Shown here in pieces: positions 1 to 8,188 of a stretch of DNA of 64,000 bases. Every line of letters begins with the position of its first letter. Position 1 is the stretch's first letter. The stretch spans positions 62,001 through 126,000 of the forward strand of contig CAZKRM010000001.1 of assembly GCA_964555285.1 (NCBI GenBank), in the 5' to 3' direction. Below the pieces are notes generated by a model. That model had not been told where the DNA came from and did no database searches. It saw only the letters and a program-made list of their open reading frames with translations. Source of the DNA: JBBIQV01 sp964555285. Lineage in GTDB: Bacteria; Nitrospirota; Nitrospiria; Nitrospirales; Nitrospiraceae. A program made the translations under genes and the position numbers.

Positions 1-336
1 CTGCGCGCCGATGGCCCGTTCGGCTGGCCCGTTCGTATCGCTGCGGAACTGGACGGCAAGTTCCTGCGCCCGCGTTACACTCAAGGTCGCATTGCTCAGG
101 AGTTTATCGGTCAGGTCGAGGCGAGTTCTGCCGAAGTCGATATTCCGAAGGCGCTGTTCGACGGACGCGAGCGAGGCCTTGTCCAGCGCGATGTGGTTGA
201 ACGCGCTCGGGTCGTCGGAGGGGAGCCGGACGCGTTTTCCCGTCGAGACCTGTGCTTGGATTTCCAGGGCTCTGGCTCGGGCGCGTTGGAGGTTGTTGAC
301 GAGCACGCCAAATGTAAGTTGTTCCGTCACTCGCAT
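1..336 (-). CDS. flgL: Flagellar hook-filament junction protein FlgL, N-terminal part (cut by window edge)
   Basis: Only the first 112 codons are present; the gene runs off the left edge. The start is the ATG at 334-336, giving MRVTEQLTFGVLVNNLQRAR. The segment then reads through a QAQVSTGKRV stretch and a PSDDPSAF motif, the conserved N-terminal helix and turn of the flagellin/FlgL family. FlgL is the second hook-associated protein; it sits outside the cell between FlgK and the flagellin filament and is exported by the flagellar type III apparatus. It begins 17 bp after the flgK stop, so it is the last visible gene of the flgM-flgN-flgK-flgL unit. Fliclin-type filament genes are not in the window. 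The position directly after flgK favours FlgL over flagellin. Confidence 0.88.
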   Translation of the reverse strand, partial: MRVTEQLTFGVLVNNLQRARARALEIQAQVSTGKRVRLPSDDPSAFNHIALDKASLASVEQRLRNIDFGRTRLDLTDKLLSNATLSVTRAQELAVQFRSDTNGPAERAIGAQ

Positions 337-353
337 GGCCTGGTGCTCCGTGC

Positions 354-2378
354 CTATCGTTTGATCGACAGTAGCGTTTGGAACATTTCGTCCGTGACCA
401 CGATCAATCGGGACGCTGCCTCGAATCCCCGCTGATACTTGATGAGATTGACGAGTTCCTCGTCGATCGAGACGCCTGAGGTTTGCGCGCGAAACGTGTC
501 GATCTGTTCCTTGAGAATGTCCTGGGCCTGCAACTCCCGGTCAGCGGTTTGTGCGGCGATGCCGAGAGAGGCGGCCGCGTTTCGGTAGGCGTCGCTGAAT
601 GTCGCTGTGCCCAGGCCGGCAAACTTCCGATTCTGGAGGGCCACCAAGGCCAAGGCGTTGTCGTTATTGCCCGGGATGCCGGTCAGGATCGAGGATGCGG
701 CGATCTTCGATCCGTTGGTGAGCGCCACGCCGAGATTCTTGGCGGCATCGTCGTAGGCATTCACTGCAAAGACGTCGTTGGCTGCCGGTGTGCCGCTCAG
801 CGTGACGCTGAGGCCGTCGAAGGTCAGCGTCTGTGGACCGCTGTAGGTCCCGGAGGCGGGCGTACTCGTTCCGCTCGCCAAACCGAGCGTGGTGCGAGCG
901 GTTCCTCCGGTCACAGTGACCGCCGACGCGGCACTCGTTGAATTGGAGGTCATCACAAAACGACCGGTCGTCGTATCGTAGGTCACGGCAACCGTGCGAC
1001 CGGCTGCTTGCAGGGTCGCATCGGCGTTGATCTTGTTTTGTAATTCCACCGCCAGTGAAGCCCCTGACGTGTAGGCCTGCCCGGGCGATGCGGCGCCGGC
1101 GAGCGTGATGGTGCCGGATGTGGTGCCATCGACCGACACGGTCAAGGTGTCGTTGGAGCCTGTGACGATCGACACGGGCACATCGACCGTCGGAGCGGTG
1201 ATGGCCGTGCCTGTGTAGTTGCCTTTGATGGTGGAGCCGGTGGTCGCATCGACGATCGAATAGGCGGTTGCGGAGGTGAACCGGATCTCGTAGTCGTGGA
1301 AGGTGAGCAAGCTGTTCGCGGTAATGGGTCCGCTCGCAATGGCGGCGCTGCCCAGGTTCGTCGTGTTCGCGTGCGTCGTCACGGCGAGCGGGGCGAAGAA
1401 GTCGAGCCCCGTTGAGCCATCCAGCCCATATCCCTGCCGATGAATCTGATTGACCTCGCTGACGAGCGTGGCGGCTAATCGGTCGAATGACCGTTGAAGG
1501 TCCGGAATCGTTGCGTCGCGCACATCGAGCAATCCTTTCAGGCGGCCGCTCGTGATGAGTGACGAGATGCTGAGCGCTTTCGTGCCTCCCGTGTCGTATC
1601 CGATGTCGACCAAGCCGTCGTTATCCAGCGACTCGACCGTTGCCAGTTGGCGAGTGATCCCGCCTTCCACAATGACTTGACCGCGAGCCGCGAACACAGA
1701 GACCGCGCCGTTTCCCGATTCGATGGTGGCGATGTCGATACGCTCGGCCAATTCATTGACGGCCACGCCCCGCTGGTCGCGCAAATCGTTGGCATTCTGC
1801 CCGGACACCTCGGCGCTGACGATCTTGTCGTTCAGCTCGGCAATTTGTTTCGTGAGGCTGTTGATCTCGGTCACCGTCTGCTTGATCTGCGAATTGAGGG
1901 TCAGACGCGAAGTCGAGAGGTCCGTTGCCGCTTGATTCAAGCCCGTCGTCAGGAGTGAGGCTTTTGCCAAGAGTACCGAACGGGGCGTGACGTCGGCTGG
2001 ATTAGAGGCGACATCCTGCAATCCCATGAAGAATTCGTTGAGTTGCGTGCCGATGCCCCGATTGTTCGTATCGCCCAATATGCCCTGGAGGCGGAACAGC
2101 TCTTCGCGGGACACCGTCACCTTACCGAGGGTTTGCCGGACGCCGGTCAGTTCACGCTCTACGAACTGGTCCACCACACGCCGGATGTGGGTTGCCTGGA
2201 CACCGGTTCCGACCATGCCGGGCCGGCCGTTCAGCGGTGCACGCTCGGTCAGGATCGCTTCCTGCCGCGAGTACCCCGGTGTATTCACGTTCGCGACGTT
2301 ATGGCCTGTGACGGTCAAGGCCTGTTGAGTCGTCGTCAATGCGCTCCGCGCGATGTCGAACAATCCATTGAGTCCCAT
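354..2378 (-). CDS. flgK: Flagellar hook-associated protein 1 FlgK
   Basis: FlgK (HAP1) joins the hook to the filament. The 674-aa protein starts at the ATG at 2376-2378 (MGLNGLFDIARSALTTTQQA). The longer open frame upstream overlaps flgN and has no family similarity. The N-terminal rod/hook signature follows (HNVANVNTPGYSRQ, about residues 25-38). The C-terminus carries the matching coiled-coil segment (NLIKYQRGFEAASRLI). Residues about 340-545 form a Thr/Ser/Gly/Ala-rich insert that includes a VTYDTTTGRF...TLGL stretch resembling the IN motif of FliD and flagellins; this makes the protein longer than the roughly 550 aa usual in enterics. It starts 5 bp after flgN, its likely export chaperone. 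Confidence 0.95.
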   Translation of the reverse strand: MGLNGLFDIARSALTTTQQALTVTGHNVANVNTPGYSRQEAILTERAPLNGRPGMVGTGVQATHIRRVVDQFVERELTGVRQTLGKVTVSREELFRLQGILGDTNNRGIGTQLNEFFMGLQDVASNPADVTPRSVLLAKASLLTTGLNQAATDLSTSRLTLNSQIKQTVTEINSLTKQIAELNDKIVSAEVSGQNANDLRDQRGVAVNELAERIDIATIESGNGAVSVFAARGQVIVEGGITRQLATVESLDNDGLVDIGYDTGGTKALSISSLITSGRLKGLLDVRDATIPDLQRSFDRLAATLVSEVNQIHRQGYGLDGSTGLDFFAPLAVTTHANTTNLGSAAIASGPITANSLLTFHDYEIRFTSATAYSIVDATTGSTIKGNYTGTAITAPTVDVPVSIVTGSNDTLTVSVDGTTSGTITLAGAASPGQAYTSGASLAVELQNKINADATLQAAGRTVAVTYDTTTGRFVMTSNSTSAASAVTVTGGTARTTLGLASGTSTPASGTYSGPQTLTFDGLSVTLSGTPAANDVFAVNAYDDAAKNLGVALTNGSKIAASSILTGIPGNNDNALALVALQNRKFAGLGTATFSDAYRNAAASLGIAAQTADRELQAQDILKEQIDTFRAQTSGVSIDEELVNLIKYQRGFEAASRLIVVTDEMFQTLLSIKR

Positions 2379-2383
2379 GCGTC

Positions 2384-2893
2384 TTACCCTCGTTGCCGCA
2401 GGAATGCGCCGCCGGTCCCACCGGGGCGACACTCGCCGGACGATGAATAGGTCCCCTCCTTGGGGGCTGCCTCGGTCCAGGCATGAAGGACTTTCTCGAT
2501 GAAGGCCTGGAGGCCGTCGATCAGCCGCGCGTTCAGGGAGATCTCCTCGCGCGCGGTGCGTATCGTGTGGGCCAAACGGGTGTGCCGTTCTTCGAGTTCC
2601 TGAGCGCCCGCCGTCTTCAATCGGTCGATCACGGTGTGGAGCGTCAGAGAATCGGAAGGGACCCCCCATATGTCGGCGAGACGCGCCATCCCATGCCGGC
2701 GATCCGCCTCAATCGTCTCGAGGGCGTGCAGAATGCCGAGGCGGCGCTCGTTAATGGTGTTGAAATCGGACAGGGTCAGGCGGCGGATGGCCGTGCGTTC
2801 TTCGCGCAGCGTCGCCAGCAGCCGGTCGCATTCCGCTTCTTCACGGCCGAGGATGTCGGTGAGGTGGGGAACGACGGAGGATGCGAGACTCAT
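2384..2893 (-). CDS. flgN: FlgN-family flagellar export chaperone for FlgK/FlgL
   Basis: A 169-aa, mostly helical protein with heptad-like charged stretches (LGREEAECDRLLATLREERT near residues 14-33). FlgN chaperones keep FlgK and FlgL soluble in the cytoplasm and bring them to the export gate. The ATG at 2891-2893 is preceded by AAGGAG about 6 bp upstream; an open frame continues 21 codons further upstream, but that start has no ribosome site. It lies between flgM and flgK, the classical flgM-flgN-flgK-flgL order, and that position carries much of the assignment because FlgN sequences diverge strongly. Confidence 0.85.
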   Translation of the reverse strand: MSLASSVVPHLTDILGREEAECDRLLATLREERTAIRRLTLSDFNTINERRLGILHALETIEADRRHGMARLADIWGVPSDSLTLHTVIDRLKTAGAQELEERHTRLAHTIRTAREEISLNARLIDGLQAFIEKVLHAWTEAAPKEGTYSSSGECRPGGTGGAFLRQRG

Positions 2894-2968
2894 AGCGCTC
2901 TCCTTGCCGAGGTGTGTCTCTGTCGGCCCGGTCCTCCGGCCACCCCTCGAAAGCAAGGAAGAGGCGGA

Positions 2969-3271
2969 TCAAAGAACCGCGTCGGCCAATGCGTGACGAA
3001 TGATCGCGTCGCCGACCGATCGTCCGTTCACGGTATAGGTGCCGTTGTCGATAGCGTGCCGCAGCCGTTCTACGTGCTCGGCCCGACTCGGGTCCGGCCG
3101 GTCGGTCAGCGCCTTGATCCGCTGCAGCTCTTTCGCCTGCTCGGAAATCTGAACCCGATCGCCCTGCCCTTCGGTCTTCGTCGGTCGCTTGCCCGTCGCC
3201 TGGCCGGACTCCTGTACTCCAAGCAAGAGTTTCGCAAGTTCTGCCGCACGACCTCGTCCCGATATTTCCAT
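2969..3271 (-). CDS. flgM: Anti-sigma-28 factor FlgM
   Basis: A 100-aa protein of the expected FlgM size. FlgM binds FliA (sigma-28) and holds it inactive until the hook is finished and FlgM is exported. The C-terminal half (ERLRHAIDNGTYTVNGRSVG and the following IIRHAL) is the conserved FliA-binding region; the N-terminal half is polar and probably disordered, as in known FlgM proteins. It starts 2 bp after the flgJ stop. A near-consensus sigma-28 promoter lies about 80-105 bp upstream inside flgJ, so FliA probably drives its own inhibitor together with flgN-flgK-flgL, a known feedback design. Confidence 0.92.
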   Translation of the reverse strand: MEISGRGRAAELAKLLLGVQESGQATGKRPTKTEGQGDRVQISEQAKELQRIKALTDRPDPSRAEHVERLRHAIDNGTYTVNGRSVGDAIIRHALADAVL

Positions 3272-3273
3272 GC

Positions 3274-3696
3274 CTAGCTCCTCTCTTGTTGCACCGCGGG
3301 TTCCGTCGCATGCTCATCCCGCGTGGGGCTCTTCGCCTCGTCGAGGTTCTTATCGGCATGAGAGGAAGAAAACTTTAGCGGGATGTTGTCCGTTGGTGAG
3401 GAATGTTTCTCGATATAGTCCTCAACCATGGTGCCCAGCCCCATGCCTCCCGCTTGGGCGGCTAAGCGCCCGATTTCCTGGTCATAAAAGGAATAGAACA
3501 TCTGCCCGGCCTTATTTTCCAATAGTCCGTTTGGAACCGTTTCCCTCATAACTTTAAGAAGATAGGAGATAAAAAACCCCTCGAACTCGTGGGCGGCTTC
3601 GCGGAGACTTGTTGCGTTGGAGGGCTTGGAATTCCATTGAGATGCCGCAACATCTTGAGCGAGATGAGCCCCTATGGTTTCAATAATTTTCATCAT
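3274..3696 (-). CDS. flgJ: Flagellar rod-binding protein FlgJ (rod-cap domain only)
   Basis: A 140-aa protein carrying only the FlgJ N-terminal domain: LREAAHEFEGFFISYLLKVM (about residues 31-50), then GQMFYSFYDQEIGRLAAQAG and GMGLGTMVEDY. This domain caps the growing rod in the periplasm. The C-terminal muramidase domain of enteric FlgJ is absent, as in many bacteria, so another enzyme must open the peptidoglycan. The start overlaps the flgI stop by 4 bp, implying translational coupling. The last quarter of the gene also contains the sigma-28 promoter for flgM, so some codons there serve two functions. Confidence 0.9.
   Translation of the reverse strand: MMKIIETIGAHLAQDVAASQWNSKPSNATSLREAAHEFEGFFISYLLKVMRETVPNGLLENKAGQMFYSFYDQEIGRLAAQAGGMGLGTMVEDYIEKHSSPTDNIPLKFSSSHADKNLDEAKSPTRDEHATEPAVQQERS
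3350..3377 (-). promoter_or_regulatory. Sigma-28 (FliA) promoter inside flgJ, driving flgM-flgN-flgK-flgL
   Basis: On the minus strand the sequence reads TAAAGTTT, 12 bp, GCCGATAA. Both boxes match the sigma-28 consensus at all 8 positions; the usual enteric spacer is 11 bp, but sigma-28-type spacers vary by a base. It lies in the last quarter of flgJ and points at flgM, whose ATG is about 80 bp downstream. FliA is encoded in this window at 9561-10310. Confidence 0.85.
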
Positions 3697-4835
3697 ATGA
3701 TCTCAAGATTAGCTTGAAGTGCCCCGGCAGCTCTCAGGGCCGAGAGAATGGCAACGAGATCTCTTGGCGTAACCCCGACGGCATTGAGTGCACGGACGAC
3801 TTCGCCCAGCGTCACGGTTTCATCCACAACCAATAGCCGGGATTCCTGTTCCTTGACGTCGGTCTGCACATCGGGAGTCACCGTCGTTTGGCCGCCGGTC
3901 GATCCGATGAGCGGGGCCGGCGGTTGGGAAACGTTCAGGGTGTTTTTCACAGAGATGGTCAGATTGCCGTGGGAAATGGCGCACGTCGAGATGCGGACAT
4001 GTTCGCCAAGAACGACCGTCCCGGTGCGCTCGTTCACCACCACTTTAGCCGGAAGATCGACCGCCACATCCAACCCTTCCATGGTGGCGATGTATTCCAC
4101 AATGCGGCCTTGAAACTTCGTCGGAATCGACGATTTCACAAGACCGGCATTGACGGGCACCGCGGTGCCATGCCCGAAGACATTGTCGATCGCTTCGGCC
4201 ATGCGAATGGAGGTGGTGAAATCCGCTTGCCGCAGCAAGAGGGAGACCGAATCCCAGGCCTCGATGTTCACCGCGATTTCTTTTTCGACGATGGCCCCGC
4301 CGGGCACCACGCCGGCTGCTTGGTGATTCTTCGTGACGGTGGCCCCGCCGGCACCCCCGGTTCCACCCAGGAATCCTCCGATGGAGATGGGCCCCTGTGC
4401 AACGGCAAACACTTGCTGGTTGGGTGCCTTCAGCGGCGTCAACAACAGAGTGCCGCCTTGGAGGCTTTTCGCATTGGCCATGGAAGAGACCACTGCATCG
4501 AGAGTCATGCCGGGTTTTGAAAAAGGCGGCAGCTTAGCCGTGACCATGACGGAGGCGATGTTGCGGGTCAGCAACTGGATCGGATCGATCACGAGATTGA
4601 TGCCCATCTTATTGAGCATGGACATCATCGCTTGAATGGTGAACTGGCCGCCGATCACCTGGTCGCCGGTTCGGTCGAGCCCGACCACGAGACCATACCC
4701 GATGAGTTGGTTTTCCCGGACACCTTCGATCGTGCCGATGTCCTTAATGCGAACGGCGTCGGCCGGTTCCGCGGCCAGCGCGCAGCATGCAGCGAACAGC
4801 ACACAGCGGCCGGCCCATGTCATGAAATGCCTCAT
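3693..4835 (-). CDS. flgI: Flagellar P-ring protein FlgI
   Basis: FlgI forms the P-ring, the bushing of the rod in the peptidoglycan layer, and is secreted by the Sec route. The 380-aa protein has a signal peptide (hydrophobic core CVLFAACCALAAEPADA) followed by the diagnostic RIKDIGTIEGVRENQLIGYG and LVVGLDRTGDQ near residues 30-58. Later conserved stretches include GTAVPVNAGL and ERTGTVVLGEHVRIS, and it ends with ALRAAGALQANLEII. Length and motifs agree with the family. It follows flgH with a 17-bp gap and overlaps flgJ by 4 bp. A P-ring plus L-ring pair means a Gram-negative envelope. Confidence 0.97.
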   Translation of the reverse strand: MRHFMTWAGRCVLFAACCALAAEPADAVRIKDIGTIEGVRENQLIGYGLVVGLDRTGDQVIGGQFTIQAMMSMLNKMGINLVIDPIQLLTRNIASVMVTAKLPPFSKPGMTLDAVVSSMANAKSLQGGTLLLTPLKAPNQQVFAVAQGPISIGGFLGGTGGAGGATVTKNHQAAGVVPGGAIVEKEIAVNIEAWDSVSLLLRQADFTTSIRMAEAIDNVFGHGTAVPVNAGLVKSSIPTKFQGRIVEYIATMEGLDVAVDLPAKVVVNERTGTVVLGEHVRISTCAISHGNLTISVKNTLNVSQPPAPLIGSTGGQTTVTPDVQTDVKEQESRLLVVDETVTLGEVVRALNAVGVTPRDLVAILSALRAAGALQANLEII

Positions 4836-4852
4836 GCGCTATCGGCTCCTCA

Positions 4853-5554
4853 TCAGAAGGGATAGATCCAGTCCAACACCCTCACGAGCCAGCCCGGCCG
4901 CTGCACGTCATCGACGACGCCGAGACCGGAGTACTCGATCTTGGCGTCGGCGATGGCCGACGACAGGACGGTGTTTTTCGTGTCCACGTCGACGCGCCGG
5001 ACGACGCCGCTGAGCGTCATCACTTGTTTTTCGCTGTTGACCGTCACTTCGCGCCGCCCTTCGATCCGTAGGTCGCCGTTCGGAAGGATCTCCGTCACAA
5101 TGGCGGAAATCGTGCCGGTCAAGGTGTCCTCGCGATTGGTGGCGCCCTTGCCGCCGAATTTGTTTTTGGCGGATGCTTCGATGCCTAACCCTCGCGTGGC
5201 TTCCGCTCCAAGGCGCACTCCGGGAATGCCCAGATAGCCGATGCCCGTGCCCGATGCCGACAAACTATTGTCGATCGTAGACTCCCGTTCCGCTTTCGTG
5301 TCGGCGGACTTGGAGCCTTTGTGTTTCTCAACGATTTTGATGGTGAGAATGTCTCCCGCGCGCATCGCCCGCAGATCTTCATACAGGTAGGCGCGTCCGT
5401 TCTCTTCCTGCCACAGCGACCCGACGGTCTTGGGGGGCGGGAGCGGCGCCACGACCAACTTCGAGTGGACCGTCGGCATCGACTGACAGCCGGCGAACAC
5501 ACCCGCCGCGGCCGCCAGTGCAAGGGATCCGAATAGGTGGATATCAAAATTCAA
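4853..5554 (-). CDS. flgH: Flagellar L-ring lipoprotein FlgH
   Basis: FlgH builds the L-ring in the outer membrane. The 233-aa protein begins with a lipoprotein signal ending in the lipobox VFAGC (Cys23), followed by the conserved SLWQEENGRAYLYEDLRAMRAGDILTI region, quoted here only in part, and the C-terminal IEYSGLGVVDD...GWLVRVLDWIYPF. The reading frame has no ATG before the lipobox; the start used is a TTG at 5552-5554, with GGGAG 9 bp upstream. It overlaps the end of flgA by 11 bp. The rare start and overlap suggest that translation depends on flgA translation. Confidence 0.95.
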   Translation of the reverse strand: MNFDIHLFGSLALAAAAGVFAGCQSMPTVHSKLVVAPLPPPKTVGSLWQEENGRAYLYEDLRAMRAGDILTIKIVEKHKGSKSADTKAERESTIDNSLSASGTGIGYLGIPGVRLGAEATRGLGIEASAKNKFGGKGATNREDTLTGTISAIVTEILPNGDLRIEGRREVTVNSEKQVMTLSGVVRRVDVDTKNTVLSSAIADAKIEYSGLGVVDDVQRPGWLVRVLDWIYPF

Positions 5555-6350
5555 CGTGCACGACTCCCGGTGCGATCACCGTTGCGCGAATGTCTTTTCC
5601 GGAGTCCGAATTGGTCACCGTCACCGTCTGGCCCAATTCGGCTCCGGACTTGGTGACGCCGACGGCCTGAATGGACAGCCCCCCTCCTCTCGCCTCGATG
5701 GTGACACGGTCGCCTTTGCGAACGGCATAGGGCCTCTTGACCGACGCGAGCCGGATCGGCAACTGGGATTGAAGCGGACGGGCGGCGCTCTTTCCGATCA
5801 CCTCATTCACATCGGCGACGAACTGTTGTTTGAGGTCCAGTACTTTCACCCGCGAAAGCGCGACATCCTCCGCATCGATCAATTCGTCCGTTTTGATCAG
5901 CCGGGTGGGAACCACCACGTCGAGGAAACCGGCGATGTCGGACGCGACCTCTACAGTCTCCGCCGGTTTCCCGTTTACGGAGAGCTGAACGCGAAACATC
6001 CGGCGCCCGAGCCCCTCGTCGAGGGCGCTGGGGAGCACCGCAACGTCGAGTCGCCCCGTCGGCACCGCCACGGCTTCCTGAGGTTCGATCAACGACACGC
6101 GCACTTCGCGAACTTTTCCGGTCAGTTCCTGCTCCAGGTGCCGGAGGATAGCCTTGCGCAATTGTTCCGGCTGTACCAGTTGCCGATTGCGTTGAAGAAG
6201 CTCCCCTTTCAGGAGGGCTTTCACTTGGCCCTGGCGTTCAACCATTTTGACCGCGCCAGGGGGAATGGCTTGTTGCGCGAACGTTCTTGCCTGTGGGTCA
6301 CCCACGAGCAGGATCATGATTGCAAGAGCGAGAAGCCGCATGGGTCTCAT
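5544..6350 (-). CDS. flgA: P-ring assembly chaperone FlgA
   Basis: FlgA is a periplasmic chaperone needed for FlgI to assemble into the P-ring. The 268-aa protein has a signal peptide (LLALAIMILLVGDPQARTFA). The C-terminal SAF/ChapFlgA region is clear: VPTRLIKTDELIDAEDVALS, QSQLPIRLASVKRPYAVRKG and ending DIRATVIAPGVVHVEF. The start ATG is at 6348-6350; a second Met is 3 codons in. It lies between flgG and flgH, the common flgF-flgG-flgA-flgH-flgI order of many Gram-negatives. Confidence 0.93.
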   Translation of the reverse strand: MRPMRLLALAIMILLVGDPQARTFAQQAIPPGAVKMVERQGQVKALLKGELLQRNRQLVQPEQLRKAILRHLEQELTGKVREVRVSLIEPQEAVAVPTGRLDVAVLPSALDEGLGRRMFRVQLSVNGKPAETVEVASDIAGFLDVVVPTRLIKTDELIDAEDVALSRVKVLDLKQQFVADVNEVIGKSAARPLQSQLPIRLASVKRPYAVRKGDRVTIEARGGGLSIQAVGVTKSGAELGQTVTVTNSDSGKDIRATVIAPGVVHVEF

Positions 6351-6388
6351 GAGCGAGTCTCCTTCTTAGGCAATGCGAAGGTCATGAC

Positions 6389-7180
6389 TTACCGCCGCAA
6401 GTTATTCGCAATCGACATCATTTCGTCGGAGGCCTGAATCGTCTTCGAATTGATCTCGTAGCTGCGTTGGGCGATGATCATGCTCACCATTTCTTCTGCC
6501 AGGTTGACGTTCGAACTTTCCAGAAACCCCTGCTGGACTGTTCCGAAGCCGGTCGAGAATCCGCCCGTGCCTTGGAGCGGAGGACCGGACGCAAAGCTAT
6601 CCAGGAGCAGGTTGTTCCCCATCGCCACGAGCCCCGACGGATTGTCGAATCGAGTCAGTTGAATCTGGCCGATCTGCGACGCCTGCGTGACGCCGGGCAA
6701 CAGGACGGAGACTGTCCCATCCTGGCCGATGTCGATCTTAAGCGCGCCGGATGGAATGGTGATCACGGGGTTGAGCAAGTCTCCATCCCCGGTCACCAGA
6801 TTCCCGACATTGTCCCGCTTGAACGAACCGCTGCGGGTGTACATGATCGTGCCGTCGGAGCGCTGGACTTGGAAAAAACCGGCCCCATCGATCGCCAGAT
6901 CCAAATCGTTGTTGGTCTGACGCATGTTGCCCTGGATCCACTCTTTCGCCACCGTGACGGGGCGAACGCCCGCCCCGATCTGAATGCCGACAGGAAACAC
7001 CCCGATGTTCGACGCATTCGTGCCGGGCAACCGAGTAATTTGGTAGAGCAAGTCCGAAAACTCCGCCCGGCTCCGCTTGAAGGAGTTCGTGTTGACGTTC
7101 GCCAGGTTATGGGCAATGGTGTCCACGTTGAGCTGTTGCGCCGTCATGCCGGTTGCGGCGGTCCACATGGCTCGAATCAT
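6389..7180 (-). CDS. flgG: Flagellar distal rod protein FlgG
   Basis: FlgG forms the distal rod that crosses the peptidoglycan and outer membrane. At 263 aa it is close to the usual 260 aa. The start ATG at 7178-7180 follows AGGAGG at a good distance; the open frame extends upstream through repeat DNA and that part is not coding. The N-terminus (MIRAMWTAATGMTAQQLNVD, then IAHNLANVNTNSFKRSRAEF) and the C-terminus (SNVNLAEEMVSMIIAQRSYE, then SKTIQASDEMMSIANNLRR) are classic. A 200-bp spacer with a heptad repeat array separates it from flgF. Confidence 0.97.
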   Translation of the reverse strand: MIRAMWTAATGMTAQQLNVDTIAHNLANVNTNSFKRSRAEFSDLLYQITRLPGTNASNIGVFPVGIQIGAGVRPVTVAKEWIQGNMRQTNNDLDLAIDGAGFFQVQRSDGTIMYTRSGSFKRDNVGNLVTGDGDLLNPVITIPSGALKIDIGQDGTVSVLLPGVTQASQIGQIQLTRFDNPSGLVAMGNNLLLDSFASGPPLQGTGGFSTGFGTVQQGFLESSNVNLAEEMVSMIIAQRSYEINSKTIQASDEMMSIANNLRR

Positions 7181-7193
7181 ACAAAACCTCCTG

Positions 7194-7377
7194 CGTCTCT
7201 CGTCGTTCGTGAAGCGTCGTTCGTCGGCGAAGTTTCGGATTACAAGTTTCGAGTTTCTGGTTTCTAGTTTCATGTTTCAGGTTTCAAGTTGCTCGTTTCG
7301 GATTGCTGAAATTCCGAGGTCGAACCTGAAACCTGAAACTAGAAACCAGAAACTCGAAACTAGAAACACGCTTCACA
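7194..7377 (-). repeat. Palindromic 7-bp-register repeat array between flgF and flgG
   Basis: The left half (7194-7305) consists of 16 consecutive 7-bp units in perfect register, most of the form C-N-N-GTTT (for example caagttt, cgagttt, ctggttt). The right half (7322-7377) has 8 units of the form AAACNNG (aaacctg, aaactag, aaaccag), the reverse complement of the left. Outer arms GTGAAGCGT (7209-7217) and ACGCTTCAC (7368-7376) are perfectly inverted. The transcript could fold into a long hairpin inside the flgF-flgG mRNA. A shorter relative occurs at 19630-19733. Confidence 0.85.
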
Positions 7378-7380
7378 GTG

Positions 7381-8151
7381 TTACAGCACTCGTCCGACGT
7401 CCTGAATCGCGACTTCCGCCATCCGATCGATCGTTTGAATCAGCTTCTGCGCGGATTCGTACGTCCGCATGCCTTGAATCATCTTGACCATTTCACCCAG
7501 CGAATTCACGTTCGATTCCTCGATGTGACCGGATTGCAGCGACGGGTTCGGCACGGCGTTCCCTTTGTCGCCGGCGAACAGGCCCTCCGTGTACTTGTGC
7601 GGCATCTCCTTGTCGGGAAAGTCGACGACCTTGATGGTCCCGACCGACTGCCCATCGACCTGAATGGCGCCGATATTGTTGATCTGAAGTGTTCCGGGAG
7701 GAATCTTGATCTCCCCCTTCGCACCCATCACAGGATAGCCCGTGTTGGTGACGAGCCGGCGTTGGTTGTCGAGTGAAAATATGCCGTTTCGTGTGTAGCG
7801 CACACCTTGTGGCGTCTTGACCTCGAAGAATCCGTTCCCCTGAATCGCGACGTCCAGGGGGTTACCCGTGAGACGGATACGCCCCGGCTCAAAAGTAGTT
7901 CTGACGGCATGAGGGGCAGCGTAGACACGCTCGCTTGGACCGGCTGGGGCGGAGATGATTTGCTGTGCAATGGTCCTCACGCCTGGTGTGACGACTGGGC
8001 CGGCTATGCGACGAGTCAGGATCGCCTGAAATCCCTGATCGTCCTGTTTGAAGCCGGCCGTATTGACGTTGGCGATGTTATTGGCAAACACCTGCATGCG
8101 GCGTTCTTGCGCCAGGGCGCCGGAGAGTATGGGGTAGATTGCACGATTCAT
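7381..8151 (-). CDS. flgF: Flagellar proximal rod protein FlgF
   Basis: A 256-aa rod protein of the FlgE/F/G family. The start ATG is at 8149-8151 (MNRAIYPILSGALAQERRMQ). It has the N-terminal FANNIANVNTAGFKQDDQGF signature, the central NPLDVAIQGNGFFEV motif shared by FlgF/FlgG, and the C-terminal SNVNSLGEMVKMIQGMRTYE. FlgF is assigned rather than FlgG because it directly precedes a clearer FlgG, and the two are normally paired. A sigma-54 promoter 40-55 bp upstream of the start suggests that it opens the flgF-flgG-flgA-flgH-flgI-flgJ operon. Confidence 0.93.
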   Translation of the reverse strand: MNRAIYPILSGALAQERRMQVFANNIANVNTAGFKQDDQGFQAILTRRIAGPVVTPGVRTIAQQIISAPAGPSERVYAAPHAVRTTFEPGRIRLTGNPLDVAIQGNGFFEVKTPQGVRYTRNGIFSLDNQRRLVTNTGYPVMGAKGEIKIPPGTLQINNIGAIQVDGQSVGTIKVVDFPDKEMPHKYTEGLFAGDKGNAVPNPSLQSGHIEESNVNSLGEMVKMIQGMRTYESAQKLIQTIDRMAEVAIQDVGRVL

Positions 8152-8188
8152 GTGTCTTCGTTTGTGAGGCGACTGTGGTGAGCAGTTC

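Noticed and set aside
7194..7377. CRISPR array
   Set aside because: Units are 7 bp with no separate repeat and spacer, halves are inverted, and no cas genes are present.
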